From positions 1 through 15,665 of the forward strand of contig URZJ01000022.1 of assembly GCA_900552395.1 (NCBI GenBank): 15,665 bases of DNA, given 5' to 3'. Positions 6,088 to 12,668 of this stretch are shown here, piece after piece (the first letter of the stretch is position 1; each line of letters opens with the position of its first letter). The position numbers and the translations under genes are program-made. Source of the DNA: an uncultured Collinsella sp. (lineage in GTDB: Bacteria > Actinomycetota > Coriobacteriia > Coriobacteriales > Coriobacteriaceae). Under the pieces are notes generated by a model. That model did not search any database and had not been told where the DNA came from. It worked only from the letters and a program-made list of their open reading frames with translations.

Positions 6088-7041
6088 ATGGAACCTAAGC
6101 AGTACTACATCGGCATTGACGTCGGCGGCACTTCGGTTAAGGAAGGCCTGTTCGACGAGGACGGCAACCTGCTTGCCAAGGCCAGCGTGCCCACGCCTCC
6201 TATCGTTGACGCCGCGGGCTTTGCCGCGGTGACCGAGGCTATCGATCAGGTGATCGCCAAGGCACAGATTCCGCGCGCCTTTGTGGCGGGCATTGGTCTG
6301 GCCGTTCCGTGCCCCATCCCGGCTTCGGGCGATGCCAAGGTCAAGGCCAACATTGCCATTAACCTGCCCGAGCTTAAGATCGCCATTCAGGAGCACTGCC
6401 CCGACGCGGTCGTTAAGTACGAAAACGATGCCAACGCCGCTGCCATGGGCGAGGCCTGGCTCGGCTCTGCCAAGGGCGTACAGAACGTGGTGATGGTCAC
6501 CATCGGTACCGGCGTGGGCGGTGGCGTTATCGTTAACGGCGACGTGGTATCGGGCGTTGTGGGTGCCGGCGGCGAGATTGGCCACATGTGCCTGAACCCC
6601 GAAGAGGAGCGCACCTGCGGCTGTGGCGGCCATGGCCATCTGGAGCAGTATTCCAGCGCCACCGGCGTGGTGAGTAACTACCTTGCCGAGTGCAAGAAGG
6701 CGGGCGTCGAGCCCATCGAGCTCACCGGGCCTTCTGATTCCAAGGACGTGTTCCAGGCCTGCCGCGAGGGTGACAAGCTCGCGCTGGCAGCTGCCGATAC
6801 CATGGCCGACTATCTCGGCCGCGCCCTGGCGCTTATTGCCAACGTGGTCGATCCCGAGATGTTCCTGATCGGCGGCGGTGCTTCCGCTTCGGCCGATGTC
6901 TACCTCGACAAGGTCCGCGAGCACTTTAAGCAGTACGCGCTCTCCGCCTCGCGCGAGACGCCCATTAAGGTCGCTTCGCTCGGCAACGACGCCGGCATCA
7001 TCGGTGCCGCTTACGTAGCCCTGCGCGCCGCCGGTAAATAG
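6088..7041 (+). CDS. ROK-family sugar kinase (glucokinase/GmuE-like)
   Basis: An ATP-dependent hexokinase of the ROK family, 317 residues, predicted to phosphorylate the free hexose released by the GH1 enzyme. Visible motifs are the phosphate loop DVGGTSVK (Asp11-Lys18), catalytic Asp114 in ENDANA, the ATP-binding TIGTGVGGG, substrate Glu163 and zinc His166 in GEIGHM, and a zinc cluster CGCGGHGHLE (177-186). The third cluster cysteine of the canonical family motif is His184 here. ATG 6088 is chosen because AGGTGG lies 6 bases upstream; an ATG at 6061 lacks a ribosome binding site. There is no N-terminal helix-turn-helix, so it is a kinase and not a ROK repressor. The sugar (glucose, mannose or fructose) is not settled by sequence; B. 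subtilis GmuE holds the same position in the gmu set. Confidence 0.9.
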   Translation: MEPKQYYIGIDVGGTSVKEGLFDEDGNLLAKASVPTPPIVDAAGFAAVTEAIDQVIAKAQIPRAFVAGIGLAVPCPIPASGDAKVKANIAINLPELKIAIQEHCPDAVVKYENDANAAAMGEAWLGSAKGVQNVVMVTIGTGVGGGVIVNGDVVSGVVGAGGEIGHMCLNPEEERTCGCGGHGHLEQYSSATGVVSNYLAECKKAGVEPIELTGPSDSKDVFQACREGDKLALAAADTMADYLGRALALIANVVDPEMFLIGGGASASADVYLDKVREHFKQYALSASRETPIKVASLGNDAGIIGAAYVALRAAGK

Positions 7042-7059
7042 CTGGTGCGGGGGCAGGTG

Positions 7060-7085
7060 GTGAAAGGGGGACAGGCTTCGTCCCT
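7060..7085. repeat. GGGGAC-headed repeat after the ROK gene
   Basis: GGGGGACAGGCTTCG (7066-7080) closes a small hairpin GGGAC/GTCCC (7068-7072/7079-7083). It resembles the complement of 6011-6019 and the arms at 2051-2144. There is no T-run after it, so it is a weak terminator at best. I see nothing else in 7086-7156. Confidence 0.4.
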
Positions 7086-7156
7086 GACCTCGCCTCAGCG
7101 CTTGCCCCAAATTGTGCCGCGACCCTTCCGTCTCATAAGGTTCGGCGTCAGCGTGC

Positions 7157-7162
7157 TACCAT
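7157..7162 (+). promoter_or_regulatory. Possible -10 box of ppaC
   Basis: TACCAT fits the loose TAnnnT actinobacterial -10 pattern and lies 38 bases before the ppaC ATG. No convincing -35 is seen. A similar TACCAT (6049-6054) precedes the ROK gene. Confidence 0.3.
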
Positions 7163-7200
7163 AGCTACGTCCAAGTACACATATCAAGTGGAGGATATCC

Positions 7201-8124
7201 ATGGCAAACGTTCTTGTCTTTGGTCACCAGAACCCCGATAACGACGCCATCATGAGCGCCGTCGTCCTGTCCCAGCTGCTCAACCAGGTTGAGTATGCCG
7301 GCAACACCTACGAGGCCTGCGCGCTGGGCCAGCTTCCGGCCGAGTCCGCCAAGCTGCTCGCCGACGCCGGCATTGCCGAGCCCCGCGTGATCGAGTCCGT
7401 CGAGGCCGGTCAGCTCGTCGTCCTCACCGACCACAACGAGTCCGCCCAGTCCGTCGCCGGCCTTAAGGACGCCACGGTCTTTGGCGTTGTCGACCATCAC
7501 CGCATCGGCGACTTCGAGACTGCCGGTCCGCTGCACTACATCTGCCTGCCCTGGGGCTCCAGCTGCACCATCGTCACCAAGCTCGCCGGCGTGCTCGGCG
7601 TTGAGCTTTCCGACGTTCAGGCCAAGCTGCTGCTCTCGGCCATGATGACCGACACGCTCATGCTCAAGAGCCCCACCACCACCGATGTCGACCGCGCCGT
7701 CGCTGCTAAGCTCGGCGAGCAGGTGGGCGTCGACCCGGTCAAGTTTGGCATGGAGGTCTTCCTCACCCGCCCGTCCGGCTCCTTTACCGCAGCCCAGATG
7801 GTCGGCAACGACATCAAGATGTTCGAGCCCGCTGGCAAGAAGCTGCTCATCGGCCAGTATGAGACTGTCGACAAGAGCCGTGCGCTTGGCATGATTGACG
7901 AGATCCGCGAGGCCATGCGCGCCTATGCCGCCGAGAAGGGTGCCGACGGCATCGTCCTGTGCATCACCGACATCATGGAGGAGGGCTCGCAGGTCCTGCT
8001 CGAGGGTGAGACCGAGGCCGCTCAGAAGGGCCTGGGCATCGCTGACGAGCACGACGGCGTCTGGATGCCGGGCGTCCTTTCCCGCAAGAAGCAGGTCGCT
8101 GCCCCCATTATGGCCGCCTGCTAG
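7201..8124 (+). CDS. ppaC: Manganese-dependent (family II) inorganic pyrophosphatase
   Basis: A cytosolic enzyme that hydrolyses pyrophosphate to phosphate, pulling biosynthetic reactions forward. The 307-residue protein is full length for family II (about 310 aa in B. subtilis). It has an N-terminal DHH domain and a C-terminal DHHA2 domain. Metal ligands are His9, Asp13 and Asp15 in GHQNPDND, Asp77 in LTDHNE, His99 in VDHHRIGDF and Asp151 in MMTDTLM; the C-terminal substrate motif is SRKKQ (294-298). Residue 14 is Asn where PDTD is more usual. No CBS regulatory domains are inserted. The ATG at 7201 has GGAGG 6 bases upstream. It is monocistronic, ended by a strong terminator. Confidence 0.96.
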   Translation: MANVLVFGHQNPDNDAIMSAVVLSQLLNQVEYAGNTYEACALGQLPAESAKLLADAGIAEPRVIESVEAGQLVVLTDHNESAQSVAGLKDATVFGVVDHHRIGDFETAGPLHYICLPWGSSCTIVTKLAGVLGVELSDVQAKLLLSAMMTDTLMLKSPTTTDVDRAVAAKLGEQVGVDPVKFGMEVFLTRPSGSFTAAQMVGNDIKMFEPAGKKLLIGQYETVDKSRALGMIDEIREAMRAYAAEKGADGIVLCITDIMEEGSQVLLEGETEAAQKGLGIADEHDGVWMPGVLSRKKQVAAPIMAAC

Positions 8125-8140
8125 GTTTTGCAACCTGCTC

Positions 8141-8180
8141 ACGACCGGACCGCGGACGCCCCGCGCTCCGGTCGTTTTTT
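8141..8180 (+). terminator. Intrinsic terminator of ppaC
   Basis: ACGACCGGA-C-CGCGG (8141-8155) pairs with CCGCG-C-TCCGGTCGT (8161-8175), 14 bp with one C-C mismatch and a 5-base loop, followed by six T (8175-8180). It lies 16 bases past the ppaC stop. Confidence 0.93.
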
Positions 8181-8388
8181 GTGCACGGGACCGCGTCGCC
8201 TATTGGACAGGGGCGCTCGCACCGTTGAGCAAATAATGTTCAACCTGTGGTTCCGCTTTTCGGCCGCGCTTGCGCGTTTGTCGCGCAGGGTAGGCTAGAC
8301 GCAAGCGTAATACGTTGGAGCGCGGCGCCGCCATTTGGGCGGGCCGTGCTTTTTTAAGACGGGAGCCTTCCCGCGAAAGGAGCCGCCC
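8181..8388 (+). promoter_or_regulatory. nhaA leader with candidate attenuator/antiterminator
   Basis: This 208-base non-coding leader lies between the ppaC terminator and nhaA. It holds GTTGA...TCAAC (8224-8228/8240-8244), a GC-rich segment GCCGCGCT (8263-8270) complementary to AGCGCGGC (8319-8326), a possible -10 TAGGCT (8291-8296) with a poor TTGCGC -35, the 9-base near-palindrome CGTAATACG (8306-8314), and a full terminator (8320-8355). A small CGGGA/TCCCG hairpin lies just before the ribosome binding site. The promoter position decides whether 8263-8270 is transcribed. I do not recognise a named riboswitch class. Confidence 0.45.
8320..8355 (+). terminator. Leader terminator (attenuator) 34 bases before nhaA
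   Basis: GCGCGGC (8320-8326), a bulged G, then CCGCC (8328-8332) pair with GGCGG (8338-8342) and GCCGTGC (8343-8349): 12 bp with one G-T wobble, a 5-base loop, then six T (8350-8355). The nhaA ATG is at 8389 with its ribosome binding site at 8375-8382, which leaves no room for a separate promoter. Any nhaA transcript must therefore read through this terminator. Confidence 0.8.
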
Positions 8389-9747
8389 ATGGCAGCAACC
8401 GAGCAGCTGTTCAACACCCGTGAGCGCAAGCGTTTTGAGCGTCACGACATTTGGGAGCGCATTGCCGAGAACGGCACGATTTCCGCCGCCGTCATGGTGA
8501 TCGCCGCCATCGCCGCAGTCATCTGTGCCAACACCGATGCCTACGAGGCCATTCATCACTTTTTGGAGACCCCGCTGTATGTGGGTCTGGGCAACCTTAC
8601 GGCCGGTCTTACCGTTGAGCTTTTCGTCAACGACTTCCTTATGGCGATCTTCTTTTTGCTGGTGGGCATCGAGCTCAAGTACGAGATGACGGTCGGCGAG
8701 CTCAAGAACCCGCGTCAGGCCATGCTTCCCATGCTGGCGGCCGTGGGCGGCGTCGTCGTTCCCGCCTGCATCTACCTGATCTTTAACCATGCCGGCGCCC
8801 GCAACGGCTGGGCTATCCCCATGGCAACCGATATTGCCTTTGCGCTGGGCGTGCTGTCGCTTTTGGGCAACCGCGTGCCCAACGGCGTGCGCGTGTTCTT
8901 CTCGACGCTCGCCATCGCCGACGACCTCATCTCCATCGCCGCCATCGCCATTTTCTACGGTCAGAGCCCCAATCCGATTTGGTTGGGCGCCGCCGCGCTC
9001 GTGACCTGCGCGCTCGTGTGGCTCAACAAGACGCAGCATTACCGCCTTGCCCCGTACTCGGTGCTGGGCCTGCTGTTGTGGTTCTGCATGTTCAAGAGCG
9101 GCGTACATGCCACGCTTGCTGGCGTCATCTTGGCCTTTACCATCCCGGCCAAGTGCGGTGTTAAGCTCGACAGCCTTACCGATTGGCTGGGCGAGTGCCT
9201 GCCGTTGCTCGATGACCGCTACGACGACGAGGCGCACATCCTGGGCCAGCACGACTTTACCGTCTCGACCACCAAGGTCGAGCGCGTCATGCACCGCGTG
9301 ACCCCGCCGCTTATCCGCATGGAGCGTCTGATCTCCACGCCGGTCAACTTTGTGATCCTGCCGATCTTTGCGTTCGTAAACGCGCAGGTTCGCCTAGTGG
9401 GCGTGGACATGAGCACGCTGCTCACCGACCCGGTGACGCTCGGCGTGTACTTTGGCATGCTGCTGGGCAAGCCGATCGGTATCTTTGGCATGACGTTTGC
9501 CCTGGTTAAACTCAAGATTTCCGAGCTGCCGCACAATGTCAACTGGCACATGATTGCCGGCGTGGGCATTCTGGGCGGTATCGGCTTTACCATGTCGATC
9601 CTCATTAGCGGCCTTGCCTTCCCGACGGCCCAGTTTGAGGTTCTGGCCGCAAAGGCCGCCATTCTTGCCGGCTCTGTCACCGCGGCCGTGCTGGGCATGA
9701 TCTACATGAGTGTGATCTGCAAGCACCCCGCGCCCAAGGACGAGTAA
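8389..9747 (+). CDS. nhaA: NhaA-type sodium/proton antiporter
   Basis: An inner-membrane antiporter that expels sodium (and lithium) in exchange for protons, giving pH and salt tolerance. The 452-residue protein is polytopic. Key residues visible are Asp148 in ATDIAFALGVLSLLG, the ion-binding pair Asp178-Asp179 in LAIADD, and Lys361 in LLGKPIG, equivalent to the E. coli Asp133, Asp163/Asp164 and Lys300. IGFTMSILISGLAF is the usual late helix. It is longer than E. coli NhaA (388 aa), mainly from an N-terminal extension and a charged hydrophilic loop near residues 268-310. The ATG at 8389 has GAAAGGAG 6 bases upstream. It is monocistronic and convergent with the next gene. Expression is probably controlled by the leader terminator. 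Confidence 0.95.
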   Translation: MAATEQLFNTRERKRFERHDIWERIAENGTISAAVMVIAAIAAVICANTDAYEAIHHFLETPLYVGLGNLTAGLTVELFVNDFLMAIFFLLVGIELKYEMTVGELKNPRQAMLPMLAAVGGVVVPACIYLIFNHAGARNGWAIPMATDIAFALGVLSLLGNRVPNGVRVFFSTLAIADDLISIAAIAIFYGQSPNPIWLGAAALVTCALVWLNKTQHYRLAPYSVLGLLLWFCMFKSGVHATLAGVILAFTIPAKCGVKLDSLTDWLGECLPLLDDRYDDEAHILGQHDFTVSTTKVERVMHRVTPPLIRMERLISTPVNFVILPIFAFVNAQVRLVGVDMSTLLTDPVTLGVYFGMLLGKPIGIFGMTFALVKLKISELPHNVNWHMIAGVGILGGIGFTMSILISGLAFPTAQFEVLAAKAAILAGSVTAAVLGMIYMSVICKHPAPKDE

Positions 9748-9766
9748 AAGCACATATAAGTTTGAA

Positions 9767-9800
9767 AACGCCGCCTGTGAACACCATCACAGGCGGCGTT
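9767..9800. terminator. Bidirectional terminator between nhaA and the small minus gene
   Basis: AACGCCGCCTGTGA (9767-9780) and TCACAGGCGGCGTT (9787-9800) form a perfect 14-bp stem with a 6-base loop. Short T-runs lie on both sides. It sits between convergent genes and can serve both. Confidence 0.82.
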
Positions 9801-9829
9801 TAGTCATTGGGGACGTTCTTAAATGACTA
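9801..9829. repeat. Small inverted repeat with TTGGGGACG core
   Basis: TAGTCATT (9801-9808) and AATGACTA (9822-9829) are perfect inverted copies around GGGGACGTTCTTA. The TTGGGGACG head (9807-9815) is shared with the arm at 2053-2061. It lies four bases from the stop of the minus-strand gene. Confidence 0.5.
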
Positions 9830-9832
9830 GGT

Positions 9833-10087
9833 TTATTCCACCGTTCCGTAGACGGCGCCCCAGCCGTGGGCGGCCAAGGCGGAGTTGAGCTGGTCGCAAA
9901 GTGACTGGCGATCGTAATAGCCGGGCGGCAGCAGGTTGACGATTTCCATGAGATCGGGCGCCAGGTCCAAGATTTCGGCCTGTACGATCAAATCGAGGCG
10001 GTCGATGGCGTGGCGGTCGTAAAACAGTCCGTCGACCAGGCGCTGCAGGTCGCCGAATTCCTCGGCCTGAAACGATCCGTACTCCAT
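9833..10087 (-). CDS. Small protein of unknown function (84 aa)
   Basis: I do not recognise this protein. It is 84 residues, acidic and soluble, with no signal peptide or membrane segment. The first half looks helical (EFGDLQRLVDGLFYDRHAI, then DLIVQAEILDLAPDLMEIV) and the C-terminus has a distinctive LLPPGYYDRQSLCDQLNS stretch and ends HGWGAVYGTVE. ATG 10087 is chosen because AAGGAGG lies 4 bases before it; an in-frame ATG at 10138 would add 17 residues without a site. It is convergent with nhaA and divergent from the aminotransferase, so it is its own transcription unit. Good start signals, a terminator and sensible amino acid content argue that it is a real gene. Confidence 0.75.
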   Translation of the reverse strand: MEYGSFQAEEFGDLQRLVDGLFYDRHAIDRLDLIVQAEILDLAPDLMEIVNLLPPGYYDRQSLCDQLNSALAAHGWGAVYGTVE

Positions 10088-10189
10088 AGTGCCTCCTTGG
10101 GCGCCCCACGCCGGCATCCGCGGCGATTCGTAATTCATTGCGATGAACTTAATCTATCACGGCTTCATAACGTTGCGGCGGTGGCGGTC

Positions 10190-10195
10190 TATACT
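10190..10195 (+). promoter_or_regulatory. -10 box for the aminotransferase
   Basis: TATACT, followed by TAGACGA, lies 41 bases before the ATG. No clear -35 exists at 16-18 bases. A near-identical CTATACTT-GACCGA precedes the tat genes (11993). Confidence 0.4.
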
Positions 10196-10236
10196 TAGAC
10201 GAACTGCAACGTACCGCTTCGCGAAAGGTCGCACCC

Positions 10237-11541
10237 ATGCAGACGATCTACCAGAAGATGGAAACCACCGAACTCGATGCCGCCATCGAGGCGCTCAAAG
10301 CCGAGGTCGCCGAGGTCAAGGCCAAGGGCCTGGCGCTTGACATGGCCCGCGGCAAGCCGTCGCCCGCCCAGGTGGACATCTCGCGCCCCATGCTCGATAT
10401 CCTCAATGCCGACGCCGATCTGCACGACGGCAACGTCGATTGTTCCAACTACGGCTGCTTTGAGGGCATTCCCTCGGCACGCAAGCTGGCGGGGGAGTTC
10501 CTGGGCTGCCCCGCCGAGCAGACGCTTGTGCTGGGTTCGTCGAGCCTTTTGATCGAGCATGACATCGCCGGCATGTTCTGGCGTTGTGGCTCGTGCGGCA
10601 GCGAGCCCTGGGACGCCTACGAGGCCGCGCACGACGGCAAGAAGGTCAAGTTCCTGTGCCCCGTTCCCGGCTACGATCGCCACTTTGGCATCACCGCCGA
10701 CTTGGGTATCGAGAACGTCCCCGTCGCGATGACCGACAACGGCCCCGACATGGACGAGGTCGAGCGCCTCGTTGCCGCCGACGATTCCATCAAGGGTATC
10801 TGGTGCGTGCCCAAGTATTCCAACCCCACGGGCATCACCTTTAGCGAGGACACCGTGCGCCGCCTGGTTGAGATGCCCACGGCCGCGCCCGATTTCCGCA
10901 TCTTCTGGGACAACGCCTACTGCGTGCACGACCTGTACGACGAGACCGACGAGCTCGCAAACATCTTTGACCTCGCTCGCGCGGCGGGCACCGAGGATCG
11001 CGTGGTGGCCTTTGCCTCGACGTCCAAGATCACCTTCCCGGGCGCCGGCATCGGCTTTATCGGTGCGAGCCCCGCGGTTATCGCCGAGTTCTCCAAGCGC
11101 CTGAAGGCCGGCCTCATCAGCGCCGACAAGCTCAACCAGCTGCGTCACGTGCGTTTCCTTCCCACCATCGAGGCGGTCAAGGAGCACATGAAAAAGCACG
11201 CCGAGTTCCTGCGTCCGCGCTTTGAGGCCGTCGAGCGCAAACTCACCGAGGGCTTGGGCGACACGGGTTGCGCCACCTGGACGCATCCCCGCGGCGGCTA
11301 CTTTGTGAGCTTCGATGGCCCCGAGGGCTCGGCCCAGAAGGTCGCCGCGCTTTGCGCCGACTTGGGCGTCAAGCTCACACCGGCCGGTGCTACCTGGCCC
11401 TATGGCAAGGACCCGCGCGACACCAACATCCGCATCGCGCCGAGCTATCCCACGGTCGAGGACCTGGAGGCTGCGCTCGATGTGCTGGTGCTGGCCGTTA
11501 AGCTTGTCGCTGCCGAGCTTGCGCGTGCCGAGCGCGCCTAA
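10237..11541 (+). CDS. PLP-dependent class I aminotransferase (aspartate aminotransferase Ic-like)
   Basis: A cytosolic fold-type I transaminase, 434 residues. The PLP lysine is Lys264 in STSKITFPGAGIGF. KYSNPTG and FWDNAY supply the cofactor-binding Asn and Asp, and NIRIAPSYP supplies the arginine for the substrate alpha-carboxylate. The overall pattern, including the N-terminal DMARGKPSPAQ and the long FWRCGSCGSEPWD region, resembles the corynebacterial aspartate aminotransferase / MocR-like group often called subgroup Ic; no GntR DNA-binding domain is fused. Aspartate-oxoglutarate transamination is the likely reaction, with substrate range unproven. The ATG at 10237 has GAAAGG 7 bases upstream. 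The following STAS gene is 65 bases away and may be co-transcribed. Confidence 0.88.
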   Translation: MQTIYQKMETTELDAAIEALKAEVAEVKAKGLALDMARGKPSPAQVDISRPMLDILNADADLHDGNVDCSNYGCFEGIPSARKLAGEFLGCPAEQTLVLGSSSLLIEHDIAGMFWRCGSCGSEPWDAYEAAHDGKKVKFLCPVPGYDRHFGITADLGIENVPVAMTDNGPDMDEVERLVAADDSIKGIWCVPKYSNPTGITFSEDTVRRLVEMPTAAPDFRIFWDNAYCVHDLYDETDELANIFDLARAAGTEDRVVAFASTSKITFPGAGIGFIGASPAVIAEFSKRLKAGLISADKLNQLRHVRFLPTIEAVKEHMKKHAEFLRPRFEAVERKLTEGLGDTGCATWTHPRGGYFVSFDGPEGSAQKVAALCADLGVKLTPAGATWPYGKDPRDTNIRIAPSYPTVEDLEAALDVLVLAVKLVAAELARAERA

Positions 11542-11606
11542 CGCGTATGGCCCCGCAAGTCCGGCCCAGTACTATCCGCACTTTCGATACGTAAAGGAGC
11601 GTATAC

Positions 11607-11921
11607 ATGGATTTGGGTATTTCCACCAACCCCACGCCAGAGCTCTACACCATTAAGGTTACCGGCGAGATCGATATCTCTAACGCCGATAGCCTGCGTA
11701 ATGCCATCGACCTGGCGCTCGAGCAGCCCACTGAGGCCGTTGAGCTCGATTTTGCCCAGGTGAGCTACATCGATTCGACGGGCATTGGCGTGCTTGTGGG
11801 CGCCGCGCACCACGCGGTCGACCACGGTAAGCGCTTTAGCTGCACCAATGTGCAGCCTCCGGTGATGCGCGTGGTTCAGCTGTTGGGTGTCGACCAAGAG
11901 ATTTCGATCACCGCTGCATAA
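11607..11921 (+). CDS. STAS-domain anti-sigma factor antagonist
   Basis: A 104-residue single STAS domain of the SpoIIAA/RsbV type. In known systems such proteins bind and inhibit an anti-sigma-factor kinase until phosphorylated on a conserved serine. Here that residue is Ser57 in YIDSTGIGVLVG. The N-terminal TGEIDISNADSLRNAI is also family-typical. The ATG at 11607 has AAGGAG 7 bases upstream. No RsbW-like kinase, sigma factor or PP2C phosphatase gene lies beside it, so its partners must be encoded elsewhere. A role in stress or envelope signalling is only a family-level guess. Confidence 0.88.
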   Translation: MDLGISTNPTPELYTIKVTGEIDISNADSLRNAIDLALEQPTEAVELDFAQVSYIDSTGIGVLVGAAHHAVDHGKRFSCTNVQPPVMRVVQLLGVDQEISITAA

Positions 11922-11970
11922 TCTTTGTCCCCAAAAGGGCGTGCCGTTTGGCATATGTTTGTGATGCGCT

Positions 11971-11999
11971 CGGACGTTTTGGCGTCCGGGCGCTATACT
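11971..11999 (+). promoter_or_regulatory. Promoter-proximal hairpin and -10 box before tatB
   Basis: CGGACG (11971-11976) and CGTCCG (11983-11988) form a 6-bp hairpin immediately before TATACT (11994-11999). The -10 lies 76 bases before the GTG start. The hairpin occupies the -35 position, so it may be a protein-binding site or the weak terminator of the STAS gene. Confidence 0.35.
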
Positions 12000-12074
12000 T
12001 GACCGAATGAATAGACGAGTTCCGGCCGAATGGCGCGGTGCGGGCTCGACTCACATCGAGCCTTGGAGGTATGT

Positions 12075-12668
12075 GTGTTTGGTATTGGAGAGGGTGAGCT
12101 CGCGATCATCGTGGTCTTCGGCTTTTTGCTGTTTGGCCCGGATAAGCTCCCGCAGATGGGCCGCACGATCGGCCGTGCCATCCGTCAGTTCCGCGAGACG
12201 CAGGAAAAGATGACGGCCGTTGTTCAGTCCGAGATTATCGATCCGGTAAGCGAGGCCGCGTCGGCCCCGGTCAAGCCCAAGAAGGCCGCTGCGACCGACG
12301 ACGATTCCGATGCGGACGAGGATGCCGCCGAGAAGGCAGCGCCCGCCAAGAAGGAGACCTTTGCCGAGCGTCGCGCCCGTCTTGCTGCCGAGAAGGCCGC
12401 AAGCGAGGGTGCTGCTGAGGGCGAGGGCGCTGCCGAGGAGCCTGCGACCGAGGGCGTCGAGCCCGCAGGTGCCGAGTCCGAGGCCACAGCCGCTGTCGAG
12501 CCCGAGCCTGCTGCAGAGCCCGGGCCCGAGCCGGCAGAGCCCACGACGGCTGACCTCTACGCCCGTCGTCCCCGCAAGCGCAAAGCCGTCGTCGACCAGC
12601 TCGCTCGCGAGCTCGAGGCCGAGGACGACACCGCTGCCGCCGACGCCTCGAAGGGAGGCGATGAGTAA
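12075..12668 (+). CDS. tatB: Twin-arginine translocase TatA/TatB-family subunit
   Basis: A single-span membrane protein of the Tat pathway, which exports folded proteins. The 197-residue protein starts MFGIGEGELAII, has a hydrophobic helix (about 8-22), the FGPDKLPQMG hinge and an amphipathic helix (about 30-46). Glu8, MFxIG and the Gly-Pro hinge point to TatB rather than TatA, though the families intergrade. After residue about 60 comes a long low-complexity Ala/Glu/Pro tail with a basic C-terminal patch (RRPRKRK). The start is GTG 12075, with GGAGG 5 bases before it; an upstream in-frame ATG at 12030 would put non-family sequence ahead of the helix. It overlaps tatC by one base (TAATG). Confidence 0.88.
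   Translation: MFGIGEGELAIIVVFGFLLFGPDKLPQMGRTIGRAIRQFRETQEKMTAVVQSEIIDPVSEAASAPVKPKKAAATDDDSDADEDAAEKAAPAKKETFAERRARLAAEKAASEGAAEGEGAAEEPATEGVEPAGAESEATAAVEPEPAAEPGPEPAEPTTADLYARRPRKRKAVVDQLARELEAEDDTAAADASKGGDE

Noticed and set aside
7201..8124. PDND in place of PDTD in the pyrophosphatase as a possible inactivating change
   Set aside because: Both metal-binding aspartates are kept and only the residue between them varies; all other ligands and SRKKQ are intact, so the enzyme should be active.
8200..9294. Minus-strand frame opposite nhaA and its leader
   Set aside because: Low-complexity charged shadow translation; the plus-strand gene has the conserved antiporter aspartates. It does not explain the leader hairpin.
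12224..12620. Ala/Glu/Pro-rich stretch in tatB considered as a tandem repeat or frameshifted segment
   Set aside because: The frame is continuous to the tatC overlap and the repeats are irregular; long acidic low-complexity tails are common in TatA/TatB proteins of high-GC bacteria.
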